From Mobilicoccus massiliensis (GTDB lineage Bacteria > Actinomycetota > Actinomycetes > Actinomycetales > Dermatophilaceae): a stretch of DNA of 64,000 nt. A model generated the notes under the pieces. It was given only the letters and a program-made list of their open reading frames with translations. It was not told where the DNA came from and ran no database searches. Shown here piece by piece: positions 55,763 through 62,940 of the stretch. The stretch is from contig NZ_LN651331.1 in the NCBI RefSeq assembly GCF_000826525.2, positions 1-64,000 of the forward strand. Reading direction: 5' to 3'. Each line of letters opens with the position of its first letter. The stretch's first letter is position 1. A program made the translations under genes and the position numbers.

Positions 55763-57253
55763 ATGAGGGCAGTCCTGTACCTGCGACTCAGCAAGGCCAC
55801 CGAAGAGAGCACGAGCATTGAACGCCAAGAGCGAGACCTGAGAGACCTATGCGCCCGCGAAGAATGGGACGTTGCTCACGTGCTGGTCGATGAGGGGATC
55901 TCAGGTGGCAAGAGACGCGCTAATGCAGACCGGGCATTGAGGATGCTTGCCAATGATGAAGCCGACGTGCTCTGTGTGTGGAAGCTCGATCGGTGGTCAC
56001 GCATGGGACTGTCCGCCATTGCCGACCTGGTGGACGTGCTCGACAAGCGAGGGCTGTTCGTCGCGCACATGGATGGGCTCAGGTCGGACCAGACAGCATG
56101 GAGGCTTATTGCTGCCGTGCTCTCCGAGGTGGCGAGAGCAGAGCGTGAGGCGATCACGGCGCGCGTCGCTTCGTCTCAGGCATTCATGGCACAACAGCTC
56201 AGATGGAAGGGTGGCAAGCTGCCCTTTGGCTACACATCGGGCCCGCACCCGTCAGGGGAGGGCAGGACGCTTGTGGTCATTCCAGATGAGGCGTCAGTGA
56301 TTCGAGAGGCCACAGAGCGAGTCATCGCTGGGCAGACTCTCTACCGCATCGTGCATGACTTGAACGCACGTGAGATTCCATCGAAGAACGGCGGACGGTG
56401 GTCGATCAAGGTTCTAAGAGACGTGCTGTTGGGGCAAGCCATTATCGGCAGGATGACACACAAGGGGAACGTAGTTACCGATGCCGAGGGATATCCCGCA
56501 CAAGCATGGGAGCCTATCGTCACTGTGGAGGCATGGCAGGCAATGCGAGCCATGATCGAACCGACGCCATTGACTGAGCCACGACGCAAAGCATCGGCAT
56601 TGCTCAGTGGCATTGCACGATGTGCAGGGTGTGGCACAGCGTTGCACTACGAGCCAAGGTCGAATGGCAGAAGCCATGTGTACCGATGCCAAGCACGCAG
56701 CAGCGGGAGAGTCTGTCGTGCCGCCGTTTCGATTGCAGCGAGACAACTGGAACAGTACATCGAGAGTGAATTTCTCCGAGGATATGGAGACAGAGACGAG
56801 CTTAGGCTCACGGTGCTCGATGAAGGCGCAACCGAAAGAGCCGAGCTAACCAGTGCCATTGAGACGGTGCTAGCTCGCATGAAGGGCGCAACTAGCGATG
56901 AATTGCCACAGCTCATGGAACGGTTGCAGGAGATGAAACAGCGCGAAGCGAGCTTGCCAACGGGCACGAGGGAAGCATGGGTGCCGACAGGGAGGACGTA
57001 CCGAGAGGCCTATGCAGACTCAGACATGGACGGTAGGAGGGCCCTTATCGCAAGTGTGCTGCCGACACTGCGAGTCAAGAAGAGCAAGCACCCCGGACGT
57101 AAGGGGCTCGATGTGTCGCGCCTGTTGGTGGTGTGGGGACTCGTGCCGGTGCGTCGTGCTGGTGGCGTGACGATGAGCGAGAGGTACGGAGAGCTGGTCG
57201 AGCACGACGAGCTGGGCCACGAGGTGCCCGGCGACGTGGAACCGATCGACTGA
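55763..57253 (+). CDS. Large serine recombinase (phage integrase type)
   Basis: A 496-residue site-specific recombinase. Resolvase catalytic domain (1 to about 140) with nucleophile Ser10 in YLRLSKATEE, the R-x-x-R active-site arginines in SIERQERDLR and VWKLDRWSR; recombinase DNA-binding domain (about 155-255); zinc ribbon with CAGCG and CRAAV-type Cys (about 290-325); then coiled coil (about 345-395). It integrates the element at attP/attB and needs a directionality factor to excise. Spacing and intact catalytic residues suggest it is active. Confidence 0.93.
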   Translation: MRAVLYLRLSKATEESTSIERQERDLRDLCAREEWDVAHVLVDEGISGGKRRANADRALRMLANDEADVLCVWKLDRWSRMGLSAIADLVDVLDKRGLFVAHMDGLRSDQTAWRLIAAVLSEVARAEREAITARVASSQAFMAQQLRWKGGKLPFGYTSGPHPSGEGRTLVVIPDEASVIREATERVIAGQTLYRIVHDLNAREIPSKNGGRWSIKVLRDVLLGQAIIGRMTHKGNVVTDAEGYPAQAWEPIVTVEAWQAMRAMIEPTPLTEPRRKASALLSGIARCAGCGTALHYEPRSNGRSHVYRCQARSSGRVCRAAVSIAARQLEQYIESEFLRGYGDRDELRLTVLDEGATERAELTSAIETVLARMKGATSDELPQLMERLQEMKQREASLPTGTREAWVPTGRTYREAYADSDMDGRRALIASVLPTLRVKKSKHPGRKGLDVSRLLVVWGLVPVRRAGGVTMSERYGELVEHDELGHEVPGDVEPID

Positions 57254-57402
57254 GCGGGCCCAGGGGATCGAGCGCGTGAGTCGCTGTGAGTCGATCTGCG
57301 GGCCGCTGAGCGGGTCGATGGGGGATTGCGCCCGAAGCACGCCAGAGGCCGCCACAGAGGCGCACAGAGGCCGTACGGGGCATGTCTGCCGTCGATGCCC
57401 TC

Positions 57403-57648
57403 TCACAGCTCGTGCTCGTGCTCGTGCAGGTGCTCACGGATCACACGAGCGGCGATGCCCATAGCAGCCGTCGAGACGAGGACGGCTCCGCAGACCTGGC
57501 ACACGACGAGGCCGCCGAACGCCACGACGTGCCGTGAGCTGAGCAGTGCGCCGAGCGGATCGAGAGCGTCGAGCTGGGCATCGTCCATGCGGCGAGCTTG
57601 GCCGACGAGGGGCCGCGTGTGGGGCACGAGGTGCCCGCATGTCAGCAC
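57403..57648 (-). CDS. Small putative zinc-binding protein
   Basis: An 81-residue minus-strand protein. It has CGHLVPH near the N-terminus, then CQVCG (about residue 50) and ends in a His/Glu run HLHEHEHEL, an arrangement suggesting a zinc site. GTG 57648 includes the first Cys-His motif; ATG 57588 would give 61 residues. No good ribosome site is visible for either. It runs toward the recombinase gene. Plausible phage-type small protein, unproven. Confidence 0.45.
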   Translation of the reverse strand: MLTCGHLVPHTRPLVGQARRMDDAQLDALDPLGALLSSRHVVAFGGLVVCQVCGAVLVSTAAMGIAARVIREHLHEHEHEL

Positions 57649-57729
57649 ATCGCCGCTTGTTCTGACATGGCATGGTGTGAGGTGCGTCACACTGCGGGGC
57701 TGCCCTTCCAGATCAGGGCTCTCTTTGGT

Positions 57730-57803
57730 ATGGGAGAAAGCGTTACGCCCTGGGCGGGGATGCCCCGCCCGACCTGGGCGATTCTCCCAGACAGAAGCGT
57801 TAC
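57730..57803. promoter_or_regulatory. Nested palindromes between divergent small genes
   Basis: Outer arms TGGGAGAA (57730-57737) and TTCTCCCA (57782-57789); inside, GGGCGGGG-ATG-CCCCGCCC (57752-57770). AGCGTTAC occurs at 57739 and 57796. This lies between the minus-strand zinc-type gene and the excisionase gene and looks like an operator or terminator region. Confidence 0.5.
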
Positions 57804-57906
57804 ACGCTGCGCATAACAAGGGTCGATTGTTCCAGTCACGGAACGTCGGCCCTCTTTCTTTTGAAGCACACGATTCAGTAGTGAAGATGAGAGGGGTGAA
57901 GAGCCA

Positions 57907-58092
57907 ATGAACGAAGACGACCTGCCTCAGCTTATGAGCACCAAAGAAGCGGCACGCTTTCTCGATGTGGAGGAAGTAACTATGCGCGCATGGCGTGCGC
58001 GAAGACGTGGGCCGACGTTCCACCGCATCGGTGGACGGTACGTGTACATGGCTAGCGATGTGCTGGCATGGGCACGAGCCAATGACCGCTAA
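57907..58092 (+). CDS. Excisionase-like HTH protein (MerR/Xis type)
   Basis: A 61-residue helix-turn-helix protein of the HTH_17/excisionase class: STKEAARFLDVEEVTMRAWR followed by RRGPTFHRIGGRYVYMASDVLAWA. Such proteins bend DNA and act as recombination directionality factors or as small regulators. GAGAGGGGTGAAG precedes the ATG. In an element with a serine recombinase it is a candidate directionality factor, though these are usually unrelated in sequence between elements. Confidence 0.82.
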   Translation: MNEDDLPQLMSTKEAARFLDVEEVTMRAWRARRRGPTFHRIGGRYVYMASDVLAWARANDR

Positions 58093-58154
58093 CAGCAGCT
58101 AGCAGCAACAGATGCCTATGCGGGCATCACCTAACTTAGGAAGGGATATTGATT

Positions 58155-58391
58155 ATGTGGATTGACGAAAGCAAGAAGACTCACGGCACCTCGTCTGAGG
58201 GCGACATTCCAGAGGCGATGCAGTGGCCGCGTGACAAACATGGCCGCTACGTGAGCGTGAGCGAGCGTCCTCGAAAGAGTGCACCGGAGCCGTATCAGGC
58301 ACCCGTGCTGCGTGAAGCTGACGCACCTCCGGCGCTCGTGAACCGCGTCACGGCTCGCATGCCCGACGTGCTCTCGAAACCGCTGAGCTAG
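58155..58391 (+). CDS. Small unrecognised element protein
   Basis: A 78-residue polar protein rich in Pro, Arg and Ser, without a recognised domain; KHGRYVSVSERPRKS lies mid-protein. AGGAAGGG precedes the start by about ten bases; TTG 58149 is a nearby alternative. It follows the excisionase-like gene and precedes the first GC-rich palindromic repeat. Function unknown. Confidence 0.6.
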   Translation: MWIDESKKTHGTSSEGDIPEAMQWPRDKHGRYVSVSERPRKSAPEPYQAPVLREADAPPALVNRVTARMPDVLSKPLS

Positions 58392-58410
58392 GCGCGGGCG
58401 CACGAGGGGC

Positions 58411-58540
58411 GGACATGCCCCTTCTCGCTAGCGCTAGTCGCGGTTTGCAGCGTCTCGGGAGCGTCCTGGTGTTCTAGTGCCCCAAGGCGCCTAGGGCGCA
58501 GAGACGGCGACTAGCGGTTGCTCTGAGGGAACGCCAGAGG
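58411..58540. repeat. Palindromic repeat P1 (reverse orientation)
   Basis: Inverted arms CGCTAGTCGC (58432-58441) and GCGACTAGCG (58507-58516) with a GGACATGCCCC tag on the left. Its right shoulder (58506-58539) is the reverse complement of 61499-61532 with one mismatch. Confidence 0.85.
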
Positions 58541-58562
58541 GCCGGTCGTCGTGCGCGATCGA

Positions 58563-58584
58563 TTGTCGGCGGGGGTCTTACCGT
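58563..58584 (+). promoter_or_regulatory. Weak RecA-NDp-like promoter before the 58.7-60.2 kb genes
   Basis: TTGTCGGCG, seven bases, TACCGT. One -35 change and one base shorter spacing than the damage-promoter consensus. Confidence 0.4.
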
Positions 58585-58662
58585 GGATTACAGACGACGC
58601 GATGGTACCGGCAAGGGGAAGTGATGCTTACTTGACGAGCACCTAGAAACACGGCAGCACAC

Positions 58663-58698
58663 CAAAGGCCATGTCTCCATCGTGGGGCATGGCCTTTG
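58663..58698 (+). terminator. 11-bp hairpin in the leader of the 58.7-60.2 kb gene set
   Basis: CAAAGGCCATG pairs perfectly with CATGGCCTTTG around a 14-base loop; a few T residues follow. Could be an attenuator or terminator placed between the promoter and the first gene. Confidence 0.6.
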
Positions 58699-58732
58699 TC
58701 ATGTTAGGACATTTTAAGAGAGAGGATTGCAC

Positions 58733-58999
58733 ATGAGGACGATTGATCTAGATAAGCAAGAGCCGGTGCCAGGACTTGAACTGGTGGACCCCCTGCCCCA
58801 ATGGCACATCGACATGATCAGGCAGACCATCGGCCAAGCTGCGCCCTCGCATGTGAACGGGGCCGAGCCGGAATGGCGATGCGGCGGGCTGAGGGACAAG
58901 TTCAACCTCATGCGCCTCTGCGATGCCTACCCAAGCATCAAGCGAAGGGTGGAGGCATGCCGGGCCAAGGAACGCCGTGTCTTGGGGAAGGCCGCATGA
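58733..58999 (+). CDS. Small unrecognised element protein, first of three overlapping genes
   Basis: An 88-residue protein with EPEWRCGGLRDKFNLM in the middle and a Lys/Arg-rich C-terminal helix (about 65-88). No family recognised. AGAGAGGA precedes the ATG; TTG 58727 is a weaker start. Overlaps the next gene by 4 bp, so the three genes to 60251 form one translational unit. Confidence 0.65.
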   Translation: MRTIDLDKQEPVPGLELVDPLPQWHIDMIRQTIGQAAPSHVNGAEPEWRCGGLRDKFNLMRLCDAYPSIKRRVEACRAKERRVLGKAA

Positions 59000-59319
59000 C
59001 CGAGCACGAGAGCTATCGAGACGACCTAGACGTGACGCTCTCCATTGACGACAAGCTCGCAATGCAGCTCGACGGCGCGACCAGGGATGAAGTGCTGCGA
59101 GAGCTTGCCATGACAAGTTTCGAGCAAGTCGATATCGAAACAAGAGCGACCCTCTCGATCCTGCTAGGACTCGACGGCATCGAGCATGCAGCAGACGTGG
59201 CGGACCGGCTGGGTGTGAGCACGGTTGCTCTGCTCGACGCCATTGCACGAGCCGGGCTGAAGAACGCCATTCGACTTAGCAGGAATGGGCGGACGCTCAA
59301 CATCCACCTAGCACGATGA
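58996..59319 (+). CDS. Small helical protein, possible DNA-binding
   Basis: A 107-residue protein, acidic in the first half. The C-terminal half (HAADVADRLGVSTVALLDAI, then a basic RLSRNGR end) reads like a helix-turn-helix of sigma-70 region 4 or MarR flavour. Family not recognised. Coupled to genes on both sides by 4-bp overlaps with the previous stop and the next possible start. Confidence 0.6.
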   Translation: MTEHESYRDDLDVTLSIDDKLAMQLDGATRDEVLRELAMTSFEQVDIETRATLSILLGLDGIEHAADVADRLGVSTVALLDAIARAGLKNAIRLSRNGRTLNIHLAR

Positions 59320-59411
59320 CAAGCGCGCATGAGCGAGACCACGAGGATGTAGGTATCCGACGTGGATCACATGATGGAGATAGGCAAGATGACTGGAAAG
59401 GAGATGGGAAA

Positions 59412-60251
59412 GTGATGGGCAAGGATGAAGCACTTAACGCCATGCTCGATAGCGGATCAGGGACGACCACGACCATCCGTGACCTAATGGAGCACCTCAA
59501 GGGGTGCGGTGTTGACGATGTGATGTACAGGTGCTCAAAGTGTGGAAGCATCGTTAAGGCTGAACGGTTTGCACGTTTGAGCGGCGGCAAGATCAAGACC
59601 TCGTGCAAGAGCTGCGACAATGAGCGTCGTGCAGCACAGCGGCGTGCAGCGCAGCGGCGTGCGGGCAGCGAAGCGAGCACTCAAGGTGAGTCGTGGTCGG
59701 ATCGGGTCGAACGGCATCATGCAGCACTGAAGCGGCGTGGTGGAGTGCCGCGATCGGCGGAGATGGATGCACCGACTGGGCAGGCACTTGGTTGGTACAT
59801 GGACGTAGCCAAGCTCGCGCCGCCGACCGGAAGAGACGTTGCTCGTCAGCTAGCGAGACTCTGCGGTGAAGATTCGGTGGTTACTATCTCTGAGCGTTCA
59901 CTTGCTGACGCTGTTGGCCTGACCGACAGTGAAGGGCGTGCTAGGTCGTATGTCGAATCTGGCATTAAGGCACTCGTTAAGGCTGAGTGGCTGGAGGTGG
60001 AACATGGCGAGGGTGGGCAACCGAACGTCTACCGACTCATGCCAGGGCCTCTCGACGTGCCGATGAACGATGTCCTGATCGAGCACGACATGGCGACTTG
60101 GCAGCCCTTGGCTAGTGATGATCACAGCATCGGTGAGCCCGCCAACGACCCGGGATTGGGCCCCGCTGGGTCGCATCCGTGGGCCCACACAGAGGCCGAC
60201 GAGTGGGCACTTTCGGCCGGTCTACCGGCCCGGTGCTCATGTCACAGCTAA
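59412..60251 (+). CDS. Zinc-ribbon and winged-helix protein, replication or regulatory candidate
   Basis: A 279-residue protein. An N-terminal four-Cys zinc ribbon (YRCSKCGSI and TSCKSC, about 40-70) is followed by a basic Ala/Arg linker and a winged-helix region (about 130-220; ISERSLADAVGLTDSEG, then VYRLMPG). This domain order resembles small phage and plasmid replication or regulatory proteins, but I cannot name a family. GTG 59412 is preferred for the AAAGGAG ribosome site; ATG 59316 overlapping the upstream stop is an alternative with an atypical N-terminus. The structured repeat region starts just downstream. Confidence 0.62.
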   Translation: MMGKDEALNAMLDSGSGTTTTIRDLMEHLKGCGVDDVMYRCSKCGSIVKAERFARLSGGKIKTSCKSCDNERRAAQRRAAQRRAGSEASTQGESWSDRVERHHAALKRRGGVPRSAEMDAPTGQALGWYMDVAKLAPPTGRDVARQLARLCGEDSVVTISERSLADAVGLTDSEGRARSYVESGIKALVKAEWLEVEHGEGGQPNVYRLMPGPLDVPMNDVLIEHDMATWQPLASDDHSIGEPANDPGLGPAGSHPWAHTEADEWALSAGLPARCSCHS

Positions 60252-60542
60252 AACGGGGTCTGACCTGCGAGGATGCTTGCCACGAGGGGGTATGGGACAA
60301 GTTGTGGCCAAAATAAGGGGCCCGCCCCCTGGGTCTGGCCAGACCTGCTTGGCAGGTCGTCGGCGACCCGTCACCGGCCCTTCGCTAACGGCGTCAGCGT
60401 TCTGGTCCTACCGGACCCCGAACGGTCACGCCATGACACTTAACGTTCTCTCATCTATCTACACATCACATCAGTGTCTACAGTCTGCTAGCTCGCAAGC
60501 TCGCTAGCTAAGACTCATCACACTAGTCGATGTAAGTCATAA
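60252..60542. other. Non-coding stretch after the zinc-ribbon gene
   Basis: No credible gene. Hairpins include GACCTGC-TTG-GCAGGTC (60341-60357) and a longer one around 60482-60515 (AGTCT with AGACT enclosing GCTAGC repeats). GC falls steeply from about 60,420 onward. Confidence 0.6.
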
Positions 60543-60570
60543 GAAGACCCCCCCTAAAAAGGGGGTCTTC
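60543..60570. terminator. Strong 10-bp hairpin
   Basis: GAAGACCCCC (60543-60552) pairs with GGGGGTCTTC (60561-60570) around CCTAAAAA. Typical phage-type intrinsic terminator shape; on the minus strand the loop is T-rich. Confidence 0.7.
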
Positions 60571-60660
60571 CCAACGGCAAGGTTAAGAGAGCTAAGGTCA
60601 CTAATGTTCTCTAGTTCTCTTATAGTCTAAATAAGAGCCACTTAAGTCATTCAACGTTAG

Positions 60661-60735
60661 TAACAGTCGTGTCAACGTCAAGTGTCCCTCAAGACTGCTA
60701 GCGCAGTCTCTCGAAGGACGGTCACGTTAGATGAC
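60661..60735 (+). repeat. Structured repeat S1
   Basis: Three nested stems: AACGT/ACGTT (60674-60678 with 60724-60728), GTCC/GGAC (60684-60687 with 60716-60719) and AGACTGC/GCAGTCT (60692-60698 with 60703-60709) closed by loop TAGC. Preceded by CAGTCGTGTC and followed by AGATGAC. Confidence 0.85.
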
Positions 60736-60818
60736 TTGAGTATAAGAACGGCAAAGGCAAGATAACTGGGGTCTAGTCATAGTTCTCATGATTCTGCCAT
60801 TGCTCTTTAAGTCACTTG

Positions 60819-60923
60819 CAACAGTCGTGTCAACGTCACCTGTTCCTCAAGACTGCAAGCAGTCTTTCGTAGAACCGTCACGTTAGATGACAGAGGTTTA
60901 AACTCCAACGGCAAGATCAAGAG
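60819..60923 (+). repeat. Structured repeat S2
   Basis: Same plan as S1 with stems AACGT/ACGTT, GTTC/GAAC and AAGACTG/CAGTCTT, loop CAAG (60849-60866 core). Nearly identical to S3, 116 bp further on, over about 105 bp. Confidence 0.88.
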
Positions 60924-60934
60924 ACTAACGTTAG

Positions 60935-61039
60935 CAACAGTCGTGTCAACGTCAAGTGTTCCTCAAGACTGCAAGCAGTCTTTCGTAGAACCGTCACGTT
61001 AGATGACAGAGGTTTAAACTCCAACGGCAAGATCAAGAG
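60935..61039 (+). repeat. Structured repeat S3
   Basis: Copy of S2 at a 116-bp offset with a few base changes; same three stems. Both end in the CCAACGGCAAGATCAAGAGA tail. Confidence 0.88.
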
Positions 61040-61071
61040 ATGTTCTTCATCATTATTATTCTGCCATTGAA

Positions 61072-61099
61072 GGAGACCCCCGTTTAGGGGGGGGTCTCC
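61072..61099. terminator. Strong 10-bp hairpin
   Basis: GGAGACCCCC (61072-61081) pairs with GGGGGTCTCC (61090-61099). Same design as the hairpin at 60543-60570. Confidence 0.7.
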
Positions 61100-61191
61100 A
61101 TTGCCCAAGTCTTTAAGGACTAGATGAGCTAAACGATGGAAAAGATCAGAGGACACTAGACCTCTTAGTTGTCCGCCATTGACCTAACGAT

Positions 61192-61255
61192 CAGTCGTGT
61201 CGATGTGCAGAGTCCAAAGACTTGCTAGCGCAAGTCCTTAACGGACTGTCACATC
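61192..61255 (+). repeat. Structured repeat S4 (diverged)
   Basis: Stems GATGTG/CACATC (61202-61207 with 61250-61255), GTCC/GGAC (61212-61215 with 61243-61246) and GACTTGC/GCAAGTC (61219-61225 with 61230-61236), loop TAGC. Sequence differs from S1-S3 in both arms of each stem while pairing is kept. Confidence 0.85.
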
Positions 61256-61498
61256 ATCTATCTGCCATTGAACCACCGATCATCACTTTGCCATTGAGCA
61301 GATGCTCAACGAGAAGAGTCACAGCACATAGCTATTAACCTTCTCAGGCTACCAATCGAAGTACCTTTAAGAGCTAACGCAGCTCTGACCGTCACTCGAC
61401 GGCACTGGCACCACCGCCCGTGCCGGGTGCTCCCGGTTCAAGGATGTCCACTGTCAACACGGTCCGGCTCAGAGGGGCATGCTCGCGTGGGGCGCTCG

Positions 61499-61627
61499 CT
61501 CTGGTGTTCCCTCAGAGCAACCGCTAGTCGCCTTTCACGCGCCTTGGGCGCCTTGGGGTAGGTGAGGTGCCCAAGGCCGCGAACGGCGCTAAATGCCCCA
61601 CCAGCGGTAGCTCCTAGAGGCATGTCC
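61499..61627. repeat. Palindromic repeat P2
   Basis: Starts with the 34-base segment that is inverted at 58506-58539, includes CCGCTAGTCGC (61521-61531), an internal CCTTGGGG...CCCAAGG hairpin and ends with the GGCATGTCC tag (61619-61627). Confidence 0.8.
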
Positions 61628-61710
61628 CGTGATCGTGAGGGCAGGGTGATCCGGGCCCAGGGCGAGATATGCCCCTAGAAGCCTCTGTAGCGGACGGAGG
61701 ACGCTCCGTA

Positions 61711-61931
61711 AGCGTCTGTGAGCGACGCACAGCCCGTCCTGGTGTCTACGGACCCTGGAGCGCTGAACGGCCCGCAGAACGGCTCTCAGGGGCTTGCAGA
61801 GCGTCCTTGCCCGGCATCACGTCGAGCATCCGGCACCGACCCAGCCGACGAGGCTCATCCGCTCTCGTGGCCAGGAAGGGCCCTGAGAGCGTCTGTGAGC
61901 CACGCAGAGCCCGTCCTGGTGCCTACGGACC
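61711..61931. repeat. Direct repeat pair R (44 bp, 177-bp offset)
   Basis: Bases 61711-61754 recur at 61888-61931 with three mismatches. They lie between P2 and P3. An open frame here (61669-62046) owes its apparent internal repeat to these copies and is not taken as a gene. Confidence 0.8.
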
Positions 61932-61967
61932 CCTGACGCATGAACGTCGCTCAGAACGGCTGACAGG

Positions 61968-62056
61968 GCGCCTTGGGCGCCTTGGGGTAGGTGAGGTGCC
62001 CAAGGCCGTGAACGGCGCTAAGTGCCCCACCAGCGCTAGCTCCTAGAGGCATGTCC
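61968..62056. repeat. Palindromic repeat P3 (right half)
   Basis: A direct copy of 61539-61627 at a 429-bp offset with about four differences, including the GAGGCATGTCC end. The left CGCTAGTCGC arm is missing. Confidence 0.85.
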
Positions 62057-62069
62057 AACGACGGCGCTC

Positions 62070-62199
62070 GCCCTGGTGTCCCCTCAGAGCTACTGCTAGT
62101 CGCCGCCTCTGCGTCCGTGAGGCCTTGGGGGACCAGGACACCAGGACGCCACGAGGGGCGCATAGACAGCGACTAGCAGATGGTCAGAGAGGCATGTCC
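62070..62199. repeat. Palindromic repeat P4
   Basis: Perfect 11-bp arms CTGCTAGTCGC (62093-62103) and GCGACTAGCAG (62169-62179), upstream CTCAGAG shoulder and downstream GAGGCATGTCC tag. Confidence 0.88.
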
Positions 62200-62297
62200 C
62201 GTGTCCGTCCCCTCTGCGTCGCCTGCTCTGCCCTCTGAGCCTGACGCATGGCGTCTCAGCGGCACGCCCGGCCCTCGTCGCCCGTGCGGGCGCGTCC

Positions 62298-62418
62298 TGC
62301 TCTGAGCTAGCGGGGGTCGCCGTTCACGCGCGCTGGGCACCTTGGGGCACCCCAAGGCACCGGGGAGCCGCGAACGGGCCTAAATGCCCAACCAGCGCTA
62401 GCTCCTAGAGGCATGTCC
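62298..62418. repeat. Palindromic repeat P5 (degenerate)
   Basis: Left arm is eroded (GCTAGCGGGGGTCGCC), but CCTTGGGG-CA-CCCCAAGG inside and the CGCTAGCTCCTAGAGGCATG end are clear. Confidence 0.75.
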
Positions 62419-62456
62419 GACGACGGCGCGCGGTCTCGTGCGGGCGCGCCGCGAGG

Positions 62457-62479
62457 TTGTCGGTAGGTGTTCTTAAGGT
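62457..62479 (+). promoter_or_regulatory. RecA-NDp/PafBC-type promoter in the mobile element (1)
   Basis: TTGTCGGTA, eight bases, TAAGGT. Matches the damage-promoter consensus except the weakly conserved last base of the -35 block. Drives the FDXHR-like zinc protein gene through a 60-base leader. Confidence 0.75.
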
Positions 62480-62505
62480 CCGCTCGGCACTGCAACACGC
62501 AATAA

Positions 62506-62522
62506 GGGTCGAGTCCCGACCC
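62506..62522 (+). promoter_or_regulatory. Leader hairpin before FDXHR-like gene
   Basis: GGGTCG-AGTCC-CGACCC, a 6-bp stem between the damage-type promoter and the AAGGAGG ribosome site. Resembles a tRNA T-arm only superficially. Confidence 0.6.
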
Positions 62523-62546
62523 GCAATCAAATAAGGAGGAATAACA

Positions 62547-62765
62547 ATGACCAACATCATCACCCACTCGTGCGGCTCTCGCTGGACCGACAAAAGGACC
62601 GCCCATTGTGCCGCATGTCATCGGACGTTCGGCGGAACACGTGCATTCGAGATGCACCGTAAGAACCTCACCTGCGCGGACCCCCGCACGATGAAGGGCT
62701 TAGCCAAGACATCTGACCCTGTGACGGGAGAGCATGTGTGGCGACGTGCCTCACCGATGCTCTGA
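62547..62765 (+). CDS. FDXHR-type putative zinc-binding phage protein
   Basis: A 72-residue protein with CAACHRTFGG, AFEMHRKNLTC: a Cys2-His-Cys arrangement matching the FDXHR family of small actinophage proteins (here FEMHR). AAGGAGGAA precedes the ATG. The stop codon is supplied by the first bases of repeat P6. Function of the family is unknown; the damage-type promoter suggests expression upon induction. Confidence 0.85.
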   Translation: MTNIITHSCGSRWTDKRTAHCAACHRTFGGTRAFEMHRKNLTCADPRTMKGLAKTSDPVTGEHVWRRASPML

Positions 62766-62875
62766 GCTACCGCTAGTCGCCTTTCACGCGCCCTGGGCGC
62801 CTGAAGGCACCAGGACACCAGGACACCCACAAGACGCCGCACACCGCGACTAGCGGCAGCGGGAAGCGGCATGTC
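62760..62875. repeat. Palindromic repeat P6
   Basis: Perfect 11-bp arms CCGCTAGTCGC (62770-62780) and GCGACTAGCGG (62846-62856), with the CTCTGAG shoulder forming the stop codon of the upstream gene and a GGCATGTC tag on the right. Confidence 0.88.
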
Positions 62876-62940
62876 TGACGGCCCTGGGGGATGCCCTCCC
62901 GCCGAATGCTCCCGCTCCCCTGCCCCGAGGTGCCCCGAGG

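Noticed and set aside
60115-60507. 130-codon frame after the zinc-ribbon gene
   Set aside because: First half overlaps the real gene in another frame and the rest covers hairpins; no start signal.
60661-61255. CRISPR array
   Set aside because: Copies are unevenly spaced (about 116-260 bp), vary in sequence and fold as long hairpins; no cas genes.
61669-62046. 125-codon frame with an internal repeat
   Set aside because: It runs through repeats P2, R and P3 with no ribosome site; the apparent protein repeat is a DNA repeat.
62500-62526. tRNA-like T-arm (GGGTCGAGTCCCGACCC)
   Set aside because: No acceptor, D or anticodon arms fit around it; the T-loop lacks the TTC start. Treated as a leader hairpin.
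58411-62875. Integron attC sites
   Set aside because: Palindromes lack the RYYYAAC/GTTRRRY core, and the element has a serine recombinase, not an integron tyrosine integrase.
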